From Cycas panzhihuaensis (Eukaryota; Cycadophyta), in NCBI GenBank assembly GCA_023213395.1, contig CM041465.1, positions 43,655,741-43,719,740 on the forward strand: a stretch of 64,000 nucleotides of DNA, in the 5' to 3' direction. The position numbers and the translations under genes were made by a program. This document shows, piece by piece, positions 35,882 through 45,718 of the stretch; within the stretch, counting starts at the first letter, position 1; each line of letters begins with the position of its first letter. The notes beneath the pieces are model-generated. The model was not told the DNA's origin. It saw only the letters and a program-made list of their open reading frames with translations, and did not search any database.

Positions 35882-37512
35882 AACTTCCTTTATTGCAGCC
35901 CTACCAGCAAATGCAAGCGCAATAGAAAACTGGTATATAGACTCGAGTACCTCACATCACATGACAGGAGTCAAAGAATGGTTTGAAATCATCAAACCCT
36001 ATGAATGCAACACATCTGTTGAGCTAGGAGATAATTTTCCCTTACACATAAGGGGAATAGGACAAATCGCCATATGCATCAACGGAAAAATTCAACGTAT
36101 TCGCAATGTCTTTTTTGTGCCTAGAATAAAAAAGAATCTCCTGTCAGTTTCACAACTGAGTGATAAAAGGTTAAGAACAATATTCGATGAACATGGATAT
36201 TGTTATATTCTTGATATGAAAAGAAATGGGACAGTTATAGCTAAAGGAGAAAAATGAAATAGGTTGTATAAACTCCTTTCAACTCCTATAATGCCTGACA
36301 AAGGCCTCACCAAAATAATTTCTGATGTAAAAGCTTTTGCTGCAGATAGCACTGACAATAATGAAACTTGCCATTTGAAGTATGGTCATATCTCTCATGA
36401 TAGATTAGAAAGATTAAAAAAATATAACATGGTGAATAGTTTGCCAAATATCTCATTTAACCATTTTATATGTAAAAGTTGTATGATGGGAAAACAACAC
36501 AGAACTCTGTTTTCAAAGAGTACATGGCGCGCACAATGCAAATTGGAATTAATACACACCGACCTATGTGGTCCGTTTATGCCCATCTCAACAAATGGAT
36601 CAAGGTATTTCTTGACCTTCATTGATGATTTTTCCATGAAAATTTGGGTGTACTTTCTATCTAGCAAATCAGAAACATTTGGATATTTTAAAGAATTTAA
36701 AGCTGCAAGTGAATTGGAAAGCGGTCAAAGGATCAAATATGTTCGTTCCAATAGAGGTGGTGAGTTTATGTCTAATGAATTCATTCATTTCTACAAAACA
36801 CATGGAATTCAAAGACAGTTCACAACTCCGTATACACCTCAATCCAATGGAGTTGCAGAAAGAATGAACAGAACAATTGTACAAATGGCCCATTGCATGC
36901 TAAATAATAAAGATTTAGCAAAGAAATATTGGGCGTGTCGTACATACAGCTGCATATTTAATCAACAGAAGCCCTACTCAGTCCTTAGACAATATAACTC
37001 CTGAAGAAGCATGGTCAGGACACAAACCTGATGTAAGCCATTTGAAAATATTTGGCTGCAAGGCTTATGTTCATATTCCAGACAAGAAGAGAGTCAAATT
37101 AGATAATAAAAGCATAGAATGCATAATGGTTGGATATAGCAACCATTCAAAGGCCTACAGGTGCATGGACCCAAAAACAGATAAGCTTTATGTCAGCAGG
37201 GATGTAATTTTTGATGAGAAAAAGGAAAATATTGATACAGCAATACAAATTGATGAAGATCATTCGGATATATGTCCTGACCAGTTGGAAGACAAGTCAG
37301 ATATAACTTCAGAAAGAATTAAGACAGGAGAAGATTCTTCAGAAAATGAGAATCCAGATAAGAAACTAACCAGTAGTTGCAACCTCGAGTCAGACAGCAA
37401 CTCTAATTCCATAGATGAAGAAAAATCGTTACAAGAATGCACCTCAAAAAATGTACTAAGGTGGTATCTTAAAACTCTTGAAGAAACAAGAGGAGATATA
37501 TTTGAACATTGA
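35882..37512 (+). pseudogene. Copia F protease and integrase
   Basis: The protease motif near 35935 reads IDSSTSHHMTG, where the usual DSGAS has lost its Gly. The gag-pre-integrase zinc region (HLKYGHISHDRLERL ... CKSCMMGK) is intact. The integrase core has HTDLCGP (Asp), FIDDFSMKIWVYF and VRSNRGGEF, where the second catalytic Asp is Asn (codon 36750-36752). NGVAERMNR keeps the catalytic Glu. Breaks: TGA at 36255, a frameshift near 36935 and one near 37010. 37042-37512 is the C-terminal integrase region (HLKIFGCKAYVHIP ... YVSRDVIF) followed by an acidic linker. Confidence 0.92.
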
Positions 37513-39072
37513 ACAAGATCACAGAAACCTCAGGCTTTGCTTTGTTCCATTGAACCAAACTCTTATAAAGAAGCCAGTAGTTTCCAGAATTGGAGAAATG
37601 CAATGGATGTTGAAATTGAAGCCATACAAAAGAACAAGACATGGGACCTCGTCCCAATTCCAGAAGATAAACCCATTGTAAACTGCAAATGGGTATACAA
37701 GATAAAAGAGAAGCCAAATGGAGAAGTAGAAAAATACAAGGCTAGACTGGTAGCAAAAGGCTATACTCAAACAGCAGGAATCAATTATGAAGAAACGTTT
37801 TCACCCGTGGCAAAATTGAACACGGTAAGAACAGTGATTGCTCTTGCTGCCTAAAAAGGTTGGGAAATCTATCAAATGGATGTCAAAAGTGCGTTCTTGA
37901 ATGGAGACCTTCAGGAAGAGGTATATATGTATCAACCAAAAGGATACATAAAAGCAGGACAGGAAAATATGGTTTGCAAATTGAAGAAGGCACTGTATGG
38001 ACTTAAACAAGCTCCAAGACCTTGGTATGCTAAATTAGACTCTTACTTAACAGAGAATGGTATTCATCGATGTGAATCTGATCATAGTCTATATGTAAAA
38101 GGTAATTCAGGATCTATCTCCATTGTTGTGGTATATGTGGACGACATGCTGATCACTGAAGATGACAAAAATTCAATAGCATTTATCAAAGATAAGTTTG
38201 AAAAGGTATTTGAAATGACGGATTTAGGAATGCTGCATTATTACCTTGGAATAGAAGTTAAACAAAACAATTCTTCCATTACTCTCTCACAAACAAAGTA
38301 TGTAAAAAACTTGTTGACCAGGTTTGGAATGGAAACTTGTAATAGTGTCAGCACACCAATGGAAACAGGGATTGTGTTGAATACAGAACAGGATGCAGCT
38401 TTAGTTGATGCCACACAAGACAAACAACTAGTTGGAAGCTTAATCTATCTCACAGCCACACGACCAGACATATCATATGTTGTAGGGTTAATTTCTAGAT
38501 TCATGGAAAATCCTAAAATCCCACATTGGAATGCTGCAAAAAGAATCTTGCGTTACTTGAAAGGAACCATGAATCTTGGCTTGAGATATGATAAAGAAAA
38601 CAACACACAATTAACAGGTCTCTATGATTCAGACTGGGCAGGAGACAAAACAGATCGAAAGTCAACATCAGGGTATTGTTTCTTCCTTGGAAAATCCTTG
38701 ATCTCCTAGAGCAGTAAAAATCAGTCAACGGTTGCATTGTCCTCAACAGAAGCAGAACACAAGTCAGTAGTCAATGCCGCTTGTGAAGGAATATGGATTA
38801 GACAACTACTGAAAGAACTAGGAGAAGAACAAACAATGTCTACTCGAATATTTTGTGACAATCAAAGTACCATAAAAATGACGAAGAATCCTGTTTTACA
38901 TGCCAGAACAAAGCATATCAAAGTACATCATCATTTTATCAGGGAGAAGGTACAGAATAAAGAAATCGAACTTCAGCATTGTCCGTCAGAAGATCAAATT
39001 GCTGATATGCTCACCAAACCTCTTGGGAAAGAGATATTCAATGTTTTCAGAAACCTACTAGAGTTAAGATAG
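37513..39072 (+). pseudogene. Copia F reverse transcriptase and RNase H
   Basis: 37537-37854 has the RT start (WRNAMDVEIEAIQKNKTWDLV ... ARLVAKGYTQ). A TAA at about 37852 is followed by the main frame 37876-38709 with MDVKSAFLNGDLQEEVY, KKALYGLKQAPRPWYAKL and the intact catalytic YVDDMLIT (about 38131-38142). RNase H starts near 38620 (YDSDWAGDKTDRKSTSGY), has a TAG at about 38707 (old Trp of SWxSKxQ), resumes with LSSTEAEHKSV and ends ADMLTKPLGKEIF at 39072. RT and RNase H would look nearly normal but for a few stops. Confidence 0.93.
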
Positions 39073-39091
39073 GTAAAACATTAAGAGGGGG

Positions 39092-39299
39092 TGTAAAAGG
39101 TATTGTTTTACCTTAGGTTATAATATTTAATGTAAGGGTCATGTACCACCTTTTTCTCCTTTCTCAAGTTGACAAGTGGCATTACATGGTTGAGCGGTTG
39201 CCGATTGTACCCACCTTGTACTTGTATATATATGTATAATGAATCATCAATAAAACACATTGAGAAAGTGAATTTGTTCCTCATCAAGGAATTTTTACA
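39092..39299 (+). repeat. 3' LTR of copia F with preceding purine tract
   Basis: 208 bp, paired with 34038-34245; TTAAGAGGGGG at 39081-39091 is the purine tract. Confidence 0.96.
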
Positions 39300-39304
39300 G
39301 GAAT

Positions 39305-39397
39305 TAACTTTCGTCTGGACCATTGGAATCGTCATTCAAAGCGCTTTGATTTGAATGGTTATATGGTATAATTTTGACCATATTTTGGAATGCTACA
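39305..39397 (-). repeat. Second LTR of the G tandem, right part
   Basis: Continues 33569-34037 after copia F and ends GGAATGCTACA. The next bases are again internal (purine-tract side) sequence, not host flank. Confidence 0.9.
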
Positions 39398-39489
39398 ATT
39401 CCCCTCCTCTTAAAATAATACTTCATCCTCGAAGTATTGAAAAATGCTTGTAGCTCGATCTAATCTTCCAACCCCCTCCTGCTAGATCC
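39398..39489 (-). other. Second internal fragment of the G tandem
   Basis: About 90 bp matching 31984-32080, that is, the purine tract and the 3' end of a G internal region. It includes the stem-loop at 39417-39438. It stops at the TRIM-like element. This makes the order LTR-internal-LTR-internal. Confidence 0.85.
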
Positions 39490-39920
39490 TGTAGGACACA
39501 CCAAACGTCGCTGATGCACAAAACGTCGTCGTGGCCAGGGCCTGTGGGGCACATGAACGTCGGTGAAAGCGAGGCTAGGCGAAGCTAGCCCGTTTGACCC
39601 AGGGAGAGGTAATGGTCTACTTGGTGGGGGGCCCTCTTCACTAACACCTCGAGGTTTTGGTATAACAGTTCGTTACAAGTGGTATCAGAGCCAAGACCCA
39701 GGTTCAAATCCTGTGGGGGCAACACTACTTATGGGCTGATGCGCCAAACGTCGTCAATGCACAAAATGCCATCGTAGCCAGGGCCTGTGGGGTGCATGAA
39801 CATCAATGAAGGCAGGGCTAGGCAAGGCTAGCTCATTTGACCCAGGGAGAGGTAATGGTCTACTTGGTGGGGGGCCCTCTTCACTAACACCTCGAGGTTT
39901 TAGTGTAGCGGTTCGTTACA
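39490..39920 (+). mobile_element. TRIM-like element: two direct repeats around a primer site
   Basis: Two copies of a roughly 184 bp unit (39494-39677 and 39737-39920) share a 60 bp identical core and end TTCGTTACA. Two bases after the first copy is TGGTATCAGAGCC (39680-39692), as at a retrotransposon primer site. The 59 bp between the copies includes a tRNA T-arm-like stem and loop around GGTTCAAATCC (39701-39711) and GTGGGGG, a short purine tract. This fits a TRIM with a minimal internal region; a tRNA-derived tandem SINE is the alternative. No flanking duplication was found. Confidence 0.6.
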
Positions 39921-40370
39921 TGAAACATGCTTTTATGCTTCAGATATGACCTGTTAGGGTATGGTCGTTGACCATCCACCACTTCTCACAGATGGGGACT
40001 AACACTTCGCCTCAAGCTGCCCTTTCTTTGCAAACCAGTTTGCTTTTAGGGATTCTATCTACATTACGTCTCTGCCTCACCCTCTATTACCAGATGGGGC
40101 ATTATTACAAATTGTTGTTTGGCCTCCAATTTCTATGTTGTAAGGAATGCACTCCTGCAATCCATTAATATAATTGCATAGTTCGCCCAAATGTATTGGT
40201 GAATTCCACCCGTATGCTCTTCAAAATACTAGACAGAGGACTAACATCATTTGTGTTGTTTGGTCTCACAAACCCTGGGGCAAGATTTTCTAAAATGGTA
40301 GAACATGGTACTGATTTTGGGTCAGCAAAATTGCTATTCTTCAACACTTTAACGAGGCTTTGATACCAGT
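39921..40370 (-). other. 5' internal part of H
   Basis: Sequence between the TRIM-like element and the 5' LTR of H. No domain is recognised. The primer site TGGTATCAAAGC (minus strand, 40357-40368) lies two bases from the LTR; the same G-to-A variant is present in G. Confidence 0.7.
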
Positions 40371-40934
40371 TGTAGCAAGCCCTTTTTTAAAACAACAAAC
40401 AAAAGCAAGTTTTTTCCTAACAAATAACAGTAATACAACAGATTCTCTAACATTTCATAGCCTTACTTCAACACAGAGGTAATTACATTAGCAACATCAC
40501 ATATATATAAGATATAATTCAACAGAACATACAATAGATTGTATTCACATCACTCAACTCAGCAATTATATAAGTCATTCATCCATTCATTGATAGCAAT
40601 AAGGGAGCAATAAGATGAATAATATTAACAAAACAGTAGCACCTGATACAAAATATCTAGCGGCGTTGGCAAACCCTCTTCGAGGCGAGAGCGACCCTCC
40701 AACAGGCACGAGGCCATTATCCCTTCATAACAGAATTCTCTCTAAGATGATTTACAAATGAGGGAGGCTCTTTATGTATGGCCTTCAAACCTAACTTCTT
40801 AATTTTCCCTCCAAAAAATCAACTTTATAATAAAATAAATTAAAGGGTTCTTCTTTTAATTCTACCAAAAACTGACTTCACCATAATAAATTCCCTATAT
40901 AAAAACCAACTTCTTTTATTTTAGGAATGCTAGA
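40371..40934 (-). repeat. 5' LTR of H
   Basis: 564 bp, TGTAGCAAGCCC ... AATGCTAGA, uninterrupted partner of the left LTR. ACCCTCTTCGAGGCGAGAG lies near 40674. Right flank GATCT. Confidence 0.95.
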
Positions 40935-40939
40935 GATCT

Positions 40940-41669
40940 GGTCCAGTTGGGTTGGGAGCTAGTGTTTTGATAGAAGCTTGGTTTGTTCTGTTGGGTATAG
41001 TTAGTTCTGATCTCCCTATATTCTGCTTTGATGTTTCTTGCAAGGCAGATGACCTCCCTTATGTTGGCTACCCATAATGTCTTAATGCAGTATTTGATGT
41101 TTCCTTTAAGTCTCTTGACATAAGTTCCAATAATAAAGTTTCCTGGAAGGGTTGTGGGAATTAAGCTTTGTAAGTTTTGAAATTGTTCTGTGTATGCTTG
41201 AACTAAGCCTGCCTGTTGTAGTTGGGTGAGTTGGGCAAAGTAGTATGCATTCTAGGTTTCTTCATAGTGCTCTATTAGTGCTCCTTTTAGGGGGTTCCAA
41301 TCGTTTGTGTTTTCATTAGAAATCTTTTTCCACCAATTAGACCATTGAAGTGTTTTGCCATATAAATGAAGGGAAGCTACTAGGAGTTTCTCGTTGTTGG
41401 GTAGGTCATATGCCTAGAAGTAGGCTTCCATTTGAAGTAACCAACTACGAATGTCACTTGATTTATCAGGGTCAAAGTTTCCCAAAAAAAGATTGGTTCC
41501 TTTGAGACCATATCCATGTTTGAAATCCCTTGGATTCCTGTGTTGGTGATCCCTTGGACCTTTGGGTTTTTGGGATATTTTGTCGAATTCCCTCTAGTCG
41601 TCTTGTTCCTAGAACCTATCAAACCTGAAGATCCTCCATCTTTGTGTGTCTATTAGCCTATATCTACTA
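40940..41669 (-). pseudogene. Gy-A gag, right part
   Basis: Minus-strand reading parallels the first half of Gy-B gag: an ALxWxNWWKK-like segment near 41330 and a linker near 41500-41620 (MIGSRNKTTRGN ... KDPSGQQS-type, low confidence in detail). It ends at LTR J before the gag start, so leader, primer site and 5' LTR of Gy-A are gone. Confidence 0.65.
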
Positions 41670-42190
41670 TGCAACAATCCTTCAACAAATAGAATGATAG
41701 CACAAGATCAACCAAGGTAAACATAAACCAGAATCATTGTATTAATGATGGGTTGTGCATGGTCCTCTCACAACTAGATGCGAACCTCGAACAGTACACA
41801 AGGTTACAACCGATGCAGTATAGTAGAATTTGATTACAATTCATACAGGCACATGGCACTCAGTACTCAAAAGTTAACCAGTTACTCGCACACACACCAT
41901 ACCCCCATACATGCCTATTCACGATTACCCATTACAAACATATAATTCTATTCTAGAACTACTGAGTGTCGGAGTATTTACAGTGCTGCAGTTGGTTGCA
42001 ACTGCTTCAACTATTTGCTTCTTTAGTTACGGTTGCACAAACTGTTCTTTGCTAAGACCAACGTGACTGCGGTTTGAATCATCCTCTTTCTGCTCGACAT
42101 TGCAATTACTTAGTCGCAACCGACTTTCCTTTTAATTCTTGTTTCCATGGCCTTTAATTTATTTTGCAATCGACATAATTTCCCAACACA
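41670..42190 (-). repeat. LTR J, unrelated to copia E beside it
   Basis: On the minus strand it starts TGTGTTGGGAAATTATG after a GGGGGAGATG purine tract, a common copia 3' junction, and ends GGATTGTTGCA near 41670. It is about 520 bp, whereas E's own 5' LTR is about 209 bp and different. So this is the 3' end of another copia element joined to E. Confidence 0.7.
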
Positions 42191-42231
42191 CATCTCCCCC
42201 ATACACATTTCCCGATTCCAATGTATTTGTT

Positions 42232-43440
42232 CTTTTCTTATCTGGGATATAGACAAATGCTTGACATCCAAATACCTTCTGATGGCTTACATCTAGTTTT
42301 CTCCCTGTCCAGGCTTCCTCTAGGGTAAGAAGATTTAGTGCCTTTGTTGGACTTCGATTCAACAGATAATGAGTTATGTTTACTGCTTTAGAGCAATAAG
42401 ATTTAGTGACCCTTTTTTCATGAACCATGCATTGTGCCATTTCCATGATACCCTATTTTTCCTTTCTACAACCCCGTTAGATTGAGGAGTATATGGGTTT
42501 GTGAATTGTCTTCGAATTCCATTCACTTTAAAATAGTTGAAGAATTCCTTTGAGATATATTCTCCTCCACCATCAGATCTTATGCATTTAATCCTTTCCC
42601 CAAATTCTAGTTCTACTTCAGCTTTGAATTCTTTAAAGCTGTCAAATACTTCTGATTTGTTTTGGAGGAAGTAGACCAATATTTTTCTAATTAGATCGTC
42701 AATGAATGTAAGAAAGTATCTACAACCATTGATTGAATGTGGAGTGAGGGGTCCACATATGTCAGTGTGTATTAATTCCAACTTCTTTTGAGCTAACCAT
42801 TCACTTTCTTTAAAAGGTAGCCTATATTGTTTTCCAGATTGACAACTCTTACAAACAAAGTTGTTTGATGTGATAGAAGGAAGACCATCAACCAACCCTT
42901 CCTTCTTCATTGACTTTAGCTTTTCTATGGGAAGGTGTCCATACTTCAAGTGCCACAGTTTGTCATTCTCATTAAGATTTGTAGCTGTGCAAGCTCTTAC
43001 ATTAGAGAGCATAGGATGGGAAAGCAGCCTATATAGGTCATTGCTTTGTATCCCCTTTGCAATTACATTGCCATTATCCTTCATGTCAAGGATGTAACAG
43101 AACCCTTTTTCATCAAAGATAGTCAAAGACCAAAAGTACATTTCCAATCTTCTTGATGTTGCCTTGCAATTTGACAACTATTGTTCCTACTCCCTTTATA
43201 TTAAGGGGATGCTTGTCTCCTAGCTCCATCGATCTGTCTGATGTGTATGGCCAGAGTGTATCGAACCAATCTTCTCTTCCAGTCATGTATCTGGATGCTC
43301 TTGAATCAATGTACCATATATCTTTGTCCTAGAGACATGCAGTGAGAGCAACAATAAAAGCAATTTCTTCTTCCTCGTCTTCATCTGGTTGCTCCTAGTT
43401 GTAGTTTCCAACTAGACATTTCCCTCTCTTAATGTCTGCT
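42232..43440 (-). pseudogene. Copia E protease and integrase
   Basis: The protease motif near 43300 reads YIDSRASRYMTG, with Arg for the Gly of DSG. The main frame (43177-42380) carries LWHLKYGHLPIEKLKS ... CKSCQSGK (intact zinc residues) and an integrase core with HTDICGP, IRSDGGGEY and GVVERKNR, so all three catalytic residues are kept. The next frame (42446-42159) has EEAWTGRKLDVSHQKVFGCQAFVYIPDKKR and then changes abruptly at about 42232 to a tail next to the purine tract of J. RT and RNase H are missing. Confidence 0.88.
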
Positions 43441-44294
43441 CACCTTTGTGAACACTGATATGGGTAGTGTCCTGGTTTTCCATAATGATAACATAGATCA
43501 AAAGCTTTACATGAACTTGCAAAATGACCTGTCTTACCACAATTGTAGCATACTCTTAGTGTAGTAATGCATCCTCGACCTCTAATATCTTGCCATCTAC
43601 CTCATGAGAAGCCCTTGCTTCTGGAGTTCACCCTCTTCCTCTGCTTCGCCCTCTTGGCCCAAGATTGAGCCTGGAAACAAATGCATCTTCTAGTCCTTTA
43701 GAGTCTTCATATCTCTTATTCCTTTGTTCTTGTCTTAGCAACAAGCCAATTAACGTATCCAAGGTCATTGTTGCAATCTGGTCATTGTTGGTTATTGTGT
43801 TTATGGTTACATCAAAGGACTTAGGCAGTTTTATGGCTATCATTTCTACTAACTCCGGATCTGTGATGGCTACACCTACACTTAAAAGATCATCTCTCAA
43901 GGAAATAACTTTGTGAATAAATTCAATCACTATTTCTATCTCCTTCATGTGAAGCTTGAACAATTCTTCTTTTAAAGCAACTATTCTAGCCCTATTCTTT
44001 TGCCCATATAAATTTTCAAAACATTTTCCAGATGGCTGAAGTGGAATTCAAATTTTCTACATATATGAGGAGAGGATCTGGTATTAAGAGTTTTAACACT
44101 ATGACCCCTGCACTATCCTGTTCTTCCCAACTTGTTAGGTTTGTTCCTGGTGTACCAGGTTTTGCTTCTTGTCCAGTTGCAATCCTCGATGCACTTTTGG
44201 CCCTTTATAATGTCTCTATTTTAATCTTCCAGACATGATAATTATTGTCTATAAGTTTGTCTATATCAGAGAGAGCAAGAATAGAAGATGCCAT
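43441..44294 (-). pseudogene. Copia E gag with two zinc knuckles
   Basis: The ATG at 44294 opens MASSILALSDIDKL. After breaks, the frame 43963-43628 carries the gag core (TDPELVEMIAIKLPKSFDVTIN ... LLLRQEQRNKRYED) and a Gly/Arg-rich end. At 43575-43457 come two knuckles: CYNCGKTGHFASSC (intact) and CYHYGKPGHYPYQC, with its second Cys changed to Tyr. The domain order is as in copia F, so E and F are related families. Confidence 0.85.
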
Positions 44295-45011
44295 TTTAAT
44301 TCAAAGAACTACCAGCACAAGCCCTAGGCCATACAACCATACGGAATTCTGTACAGTACTAGAATTGTACGGATGAGACCAAGAAGTACCTCAAAGGAAA
44401 GGTATTAAGAAGGAGAACATAAATCTGGAAAAAAAATTCCAAAACAGGCCCAAATTTGGGAGATATTCAGCCTACAAAGAAACTGGGCGACTAGGTTTTT
44501 TTCACAAAACTACTTCGATCAAAAGATTGATCCACTAAAACTCATCAAAACCAGTTCTAATCTGGTCGTATAACCCATGCAAAGATTTTTGGACTAATTT
44601 CCAAAGGAAATACTAGAGAAAATATCAAAAAATATGTACCTCCTTCTCTAAACCCATGTACTTGTAAAAATGGATAGAATAGCCTAAAGGTGACCTCAAA
44701 GGAGTTTGATGTAGAAGAAAATATTGACAAGGAAGATGAGATCTAGATTTTAGCCAAATTTTGTTTCAATCTGAGAACTTCAACTTTTCTTGTTCGTACG
44801 ATTGTACAGTTCTGTACACTGACTACATACACCTTCTGAAGATGCTTTCTCTGTCCTCTTTCACTTGATTCTTCTTTCTAATAGTCTTCAAACTACCTTT
44901 GCTTGATTTTGGCTTCTTCTTCTCAGAAAGACTTGTTATCTTGTCCTTGATTGGACGCTTCCTTTCACAGGCTCAAAGACGACCGTCTCTCAACCAGGCC
45001 AGACGACCGTC

Positions 45012-45192
45012 TATGATACCATGTCAGAAAATGACCCAGAGATTGAGGATAAATGATTGATTGATTAGTGAGGAAAGAACTCTTGAATATATACGATTAG
45101 GATTTGTAACCCCCAAGAAACAAATTGTAACATGAAAAAGTGACACTTGTCAGAGATACATTTATAAGTTATATTATTGAGGGGTTTATTAC
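45012..45192 (-). repeat. Primer site and 5' LTR of copia E, left part
   Basis: The minus strand reads TGGTATCAT at 45013-45021, a partial primer site, next to an LTR starting (plus strand) TGTCAGAAAATG at 45022. Copia D cuts it; 45188-45192 is ATTAC. Confidence 0.85.
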
Positions 45193-45710
45193 TGTGAAAA
45201 GAGGCTTAATGGCCTCACAGTCCCAAGATCTAGAAGCTAGGATCACTCTAGTTCTAGAAGCACAAATACTTAACAAGTATAATACTCTCAAGGTAAAAGA
45301 AAGTATAAGAGACAAAGCATAAAATGAAGGAGCAAGACCCTCCAAAGAATAAACAGTTTGATTAGCAAACTGATAGCATAACAATACAGCTCCAACTCTC
45401 TTATGAGACAATGAGAAGAGGTCTCATTATATAGAGTGAAATGAGAGACCTAAGGCCTTGGATGTTTGACAAGTGTCAAACATCCAAGATACATGCCTTG
45501 CATGTAGGACATGTGTCCTTTTGGGCTCTCATGTGAGCAAAAGTGCACGAGGGTCCATTTGACCCTTTAGTGACAACATTGTGTCACTAGAAAGAATGTG
45601 GGTGTGCACTTTATCACTTAAGTGATAAGTCACCCCTAAAAGTACAAAAGTACACATATTACATAAAAATTAAAGTACATAACCTTAACATGTAAACATA
45701 AGGTTTAACA
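45193..45710 (-). repeat. 3' LTR of copia D
   Basis: 518 bp. The purine tract is CCCCCCAT on the plus strand at 45711-45718. It contains the 32 bp inverted repeat at 45457-45488 and the 18 bp palindrome at 45611-45628. Confidence 0.95.
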
Positions 45711-45718
45711 CCCCCCAT

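Larger units (their letters stand above)
34038..39299 (+). mobile_element. Copia F: youngest-looking full-length copia element
   Basis: 5262 bp with two 208 bp LTRs that differ at about 5 positions by eye, primer site, purine tract and GGAAT on both flanks (34033-34037, 39300-39304). Order: gag with two zinc knuckles, protease, integrase, RT, RNase H. Fewer breaks than in the others, but protease and integrase have lost key residues. It inserted in the second LTR of the G tandem. Confidence 0.96.
20795..40934 (-). mobile_element. H: large gypsy-type element lacking pol, with nested inserts
   Basis: The right LTR (40371-40934, 564 bp) and the left LTR (20795-21158 plus 28948-29142, 559 bp once copia C is removed) match along their length. 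Flanks are GATCT at 20790-20794 and 40935-40939. A primer site and a purine tract are in place for a minus-strand element. Its own recognisable internal sequence is a gag-like reading only; RT, RNase H and integrase are not seen. The span includes copia C, the G tandem with copia F, a TRIM-like element and an unexplained 0.8 kb block. It inserted in the gag of Gy-A. Confidence 0.9.
11147..41669 (-). mobile_element. Gy-A: Ty3/gypsy chromovirus-type element, interrupted and 5'-truncated
   Basis: This outer minus-strand gypsy element occurs in three pieces: 11147-12159 (LTR, chromodomain, integrase end), 17949-20794 (integrase, RNase H, RT, protease) and 40935-41669 (gag). Gy-B separates the first two and H the last two. 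Removing Gy-B with one copy of its TSD lets integrase read through (MTPF-stop-ALY then VFKP, as in Gy-B itself). Removing H joins two gag parts at GATCT. The 5' LTR, which should lie right of gag, is missing; sequence changes to LTR J at 41670. All coding parts carry stops. Confidence 0.85.

Noticed and set aside
39680-39720. Possible tRNA gene because of the TTCAAAT loop and stem
   Set aside because: Only a T-arm-like part is present. There is no acceptor or anticodon arm, and the preceding bases fit a retrotransposon primer site.
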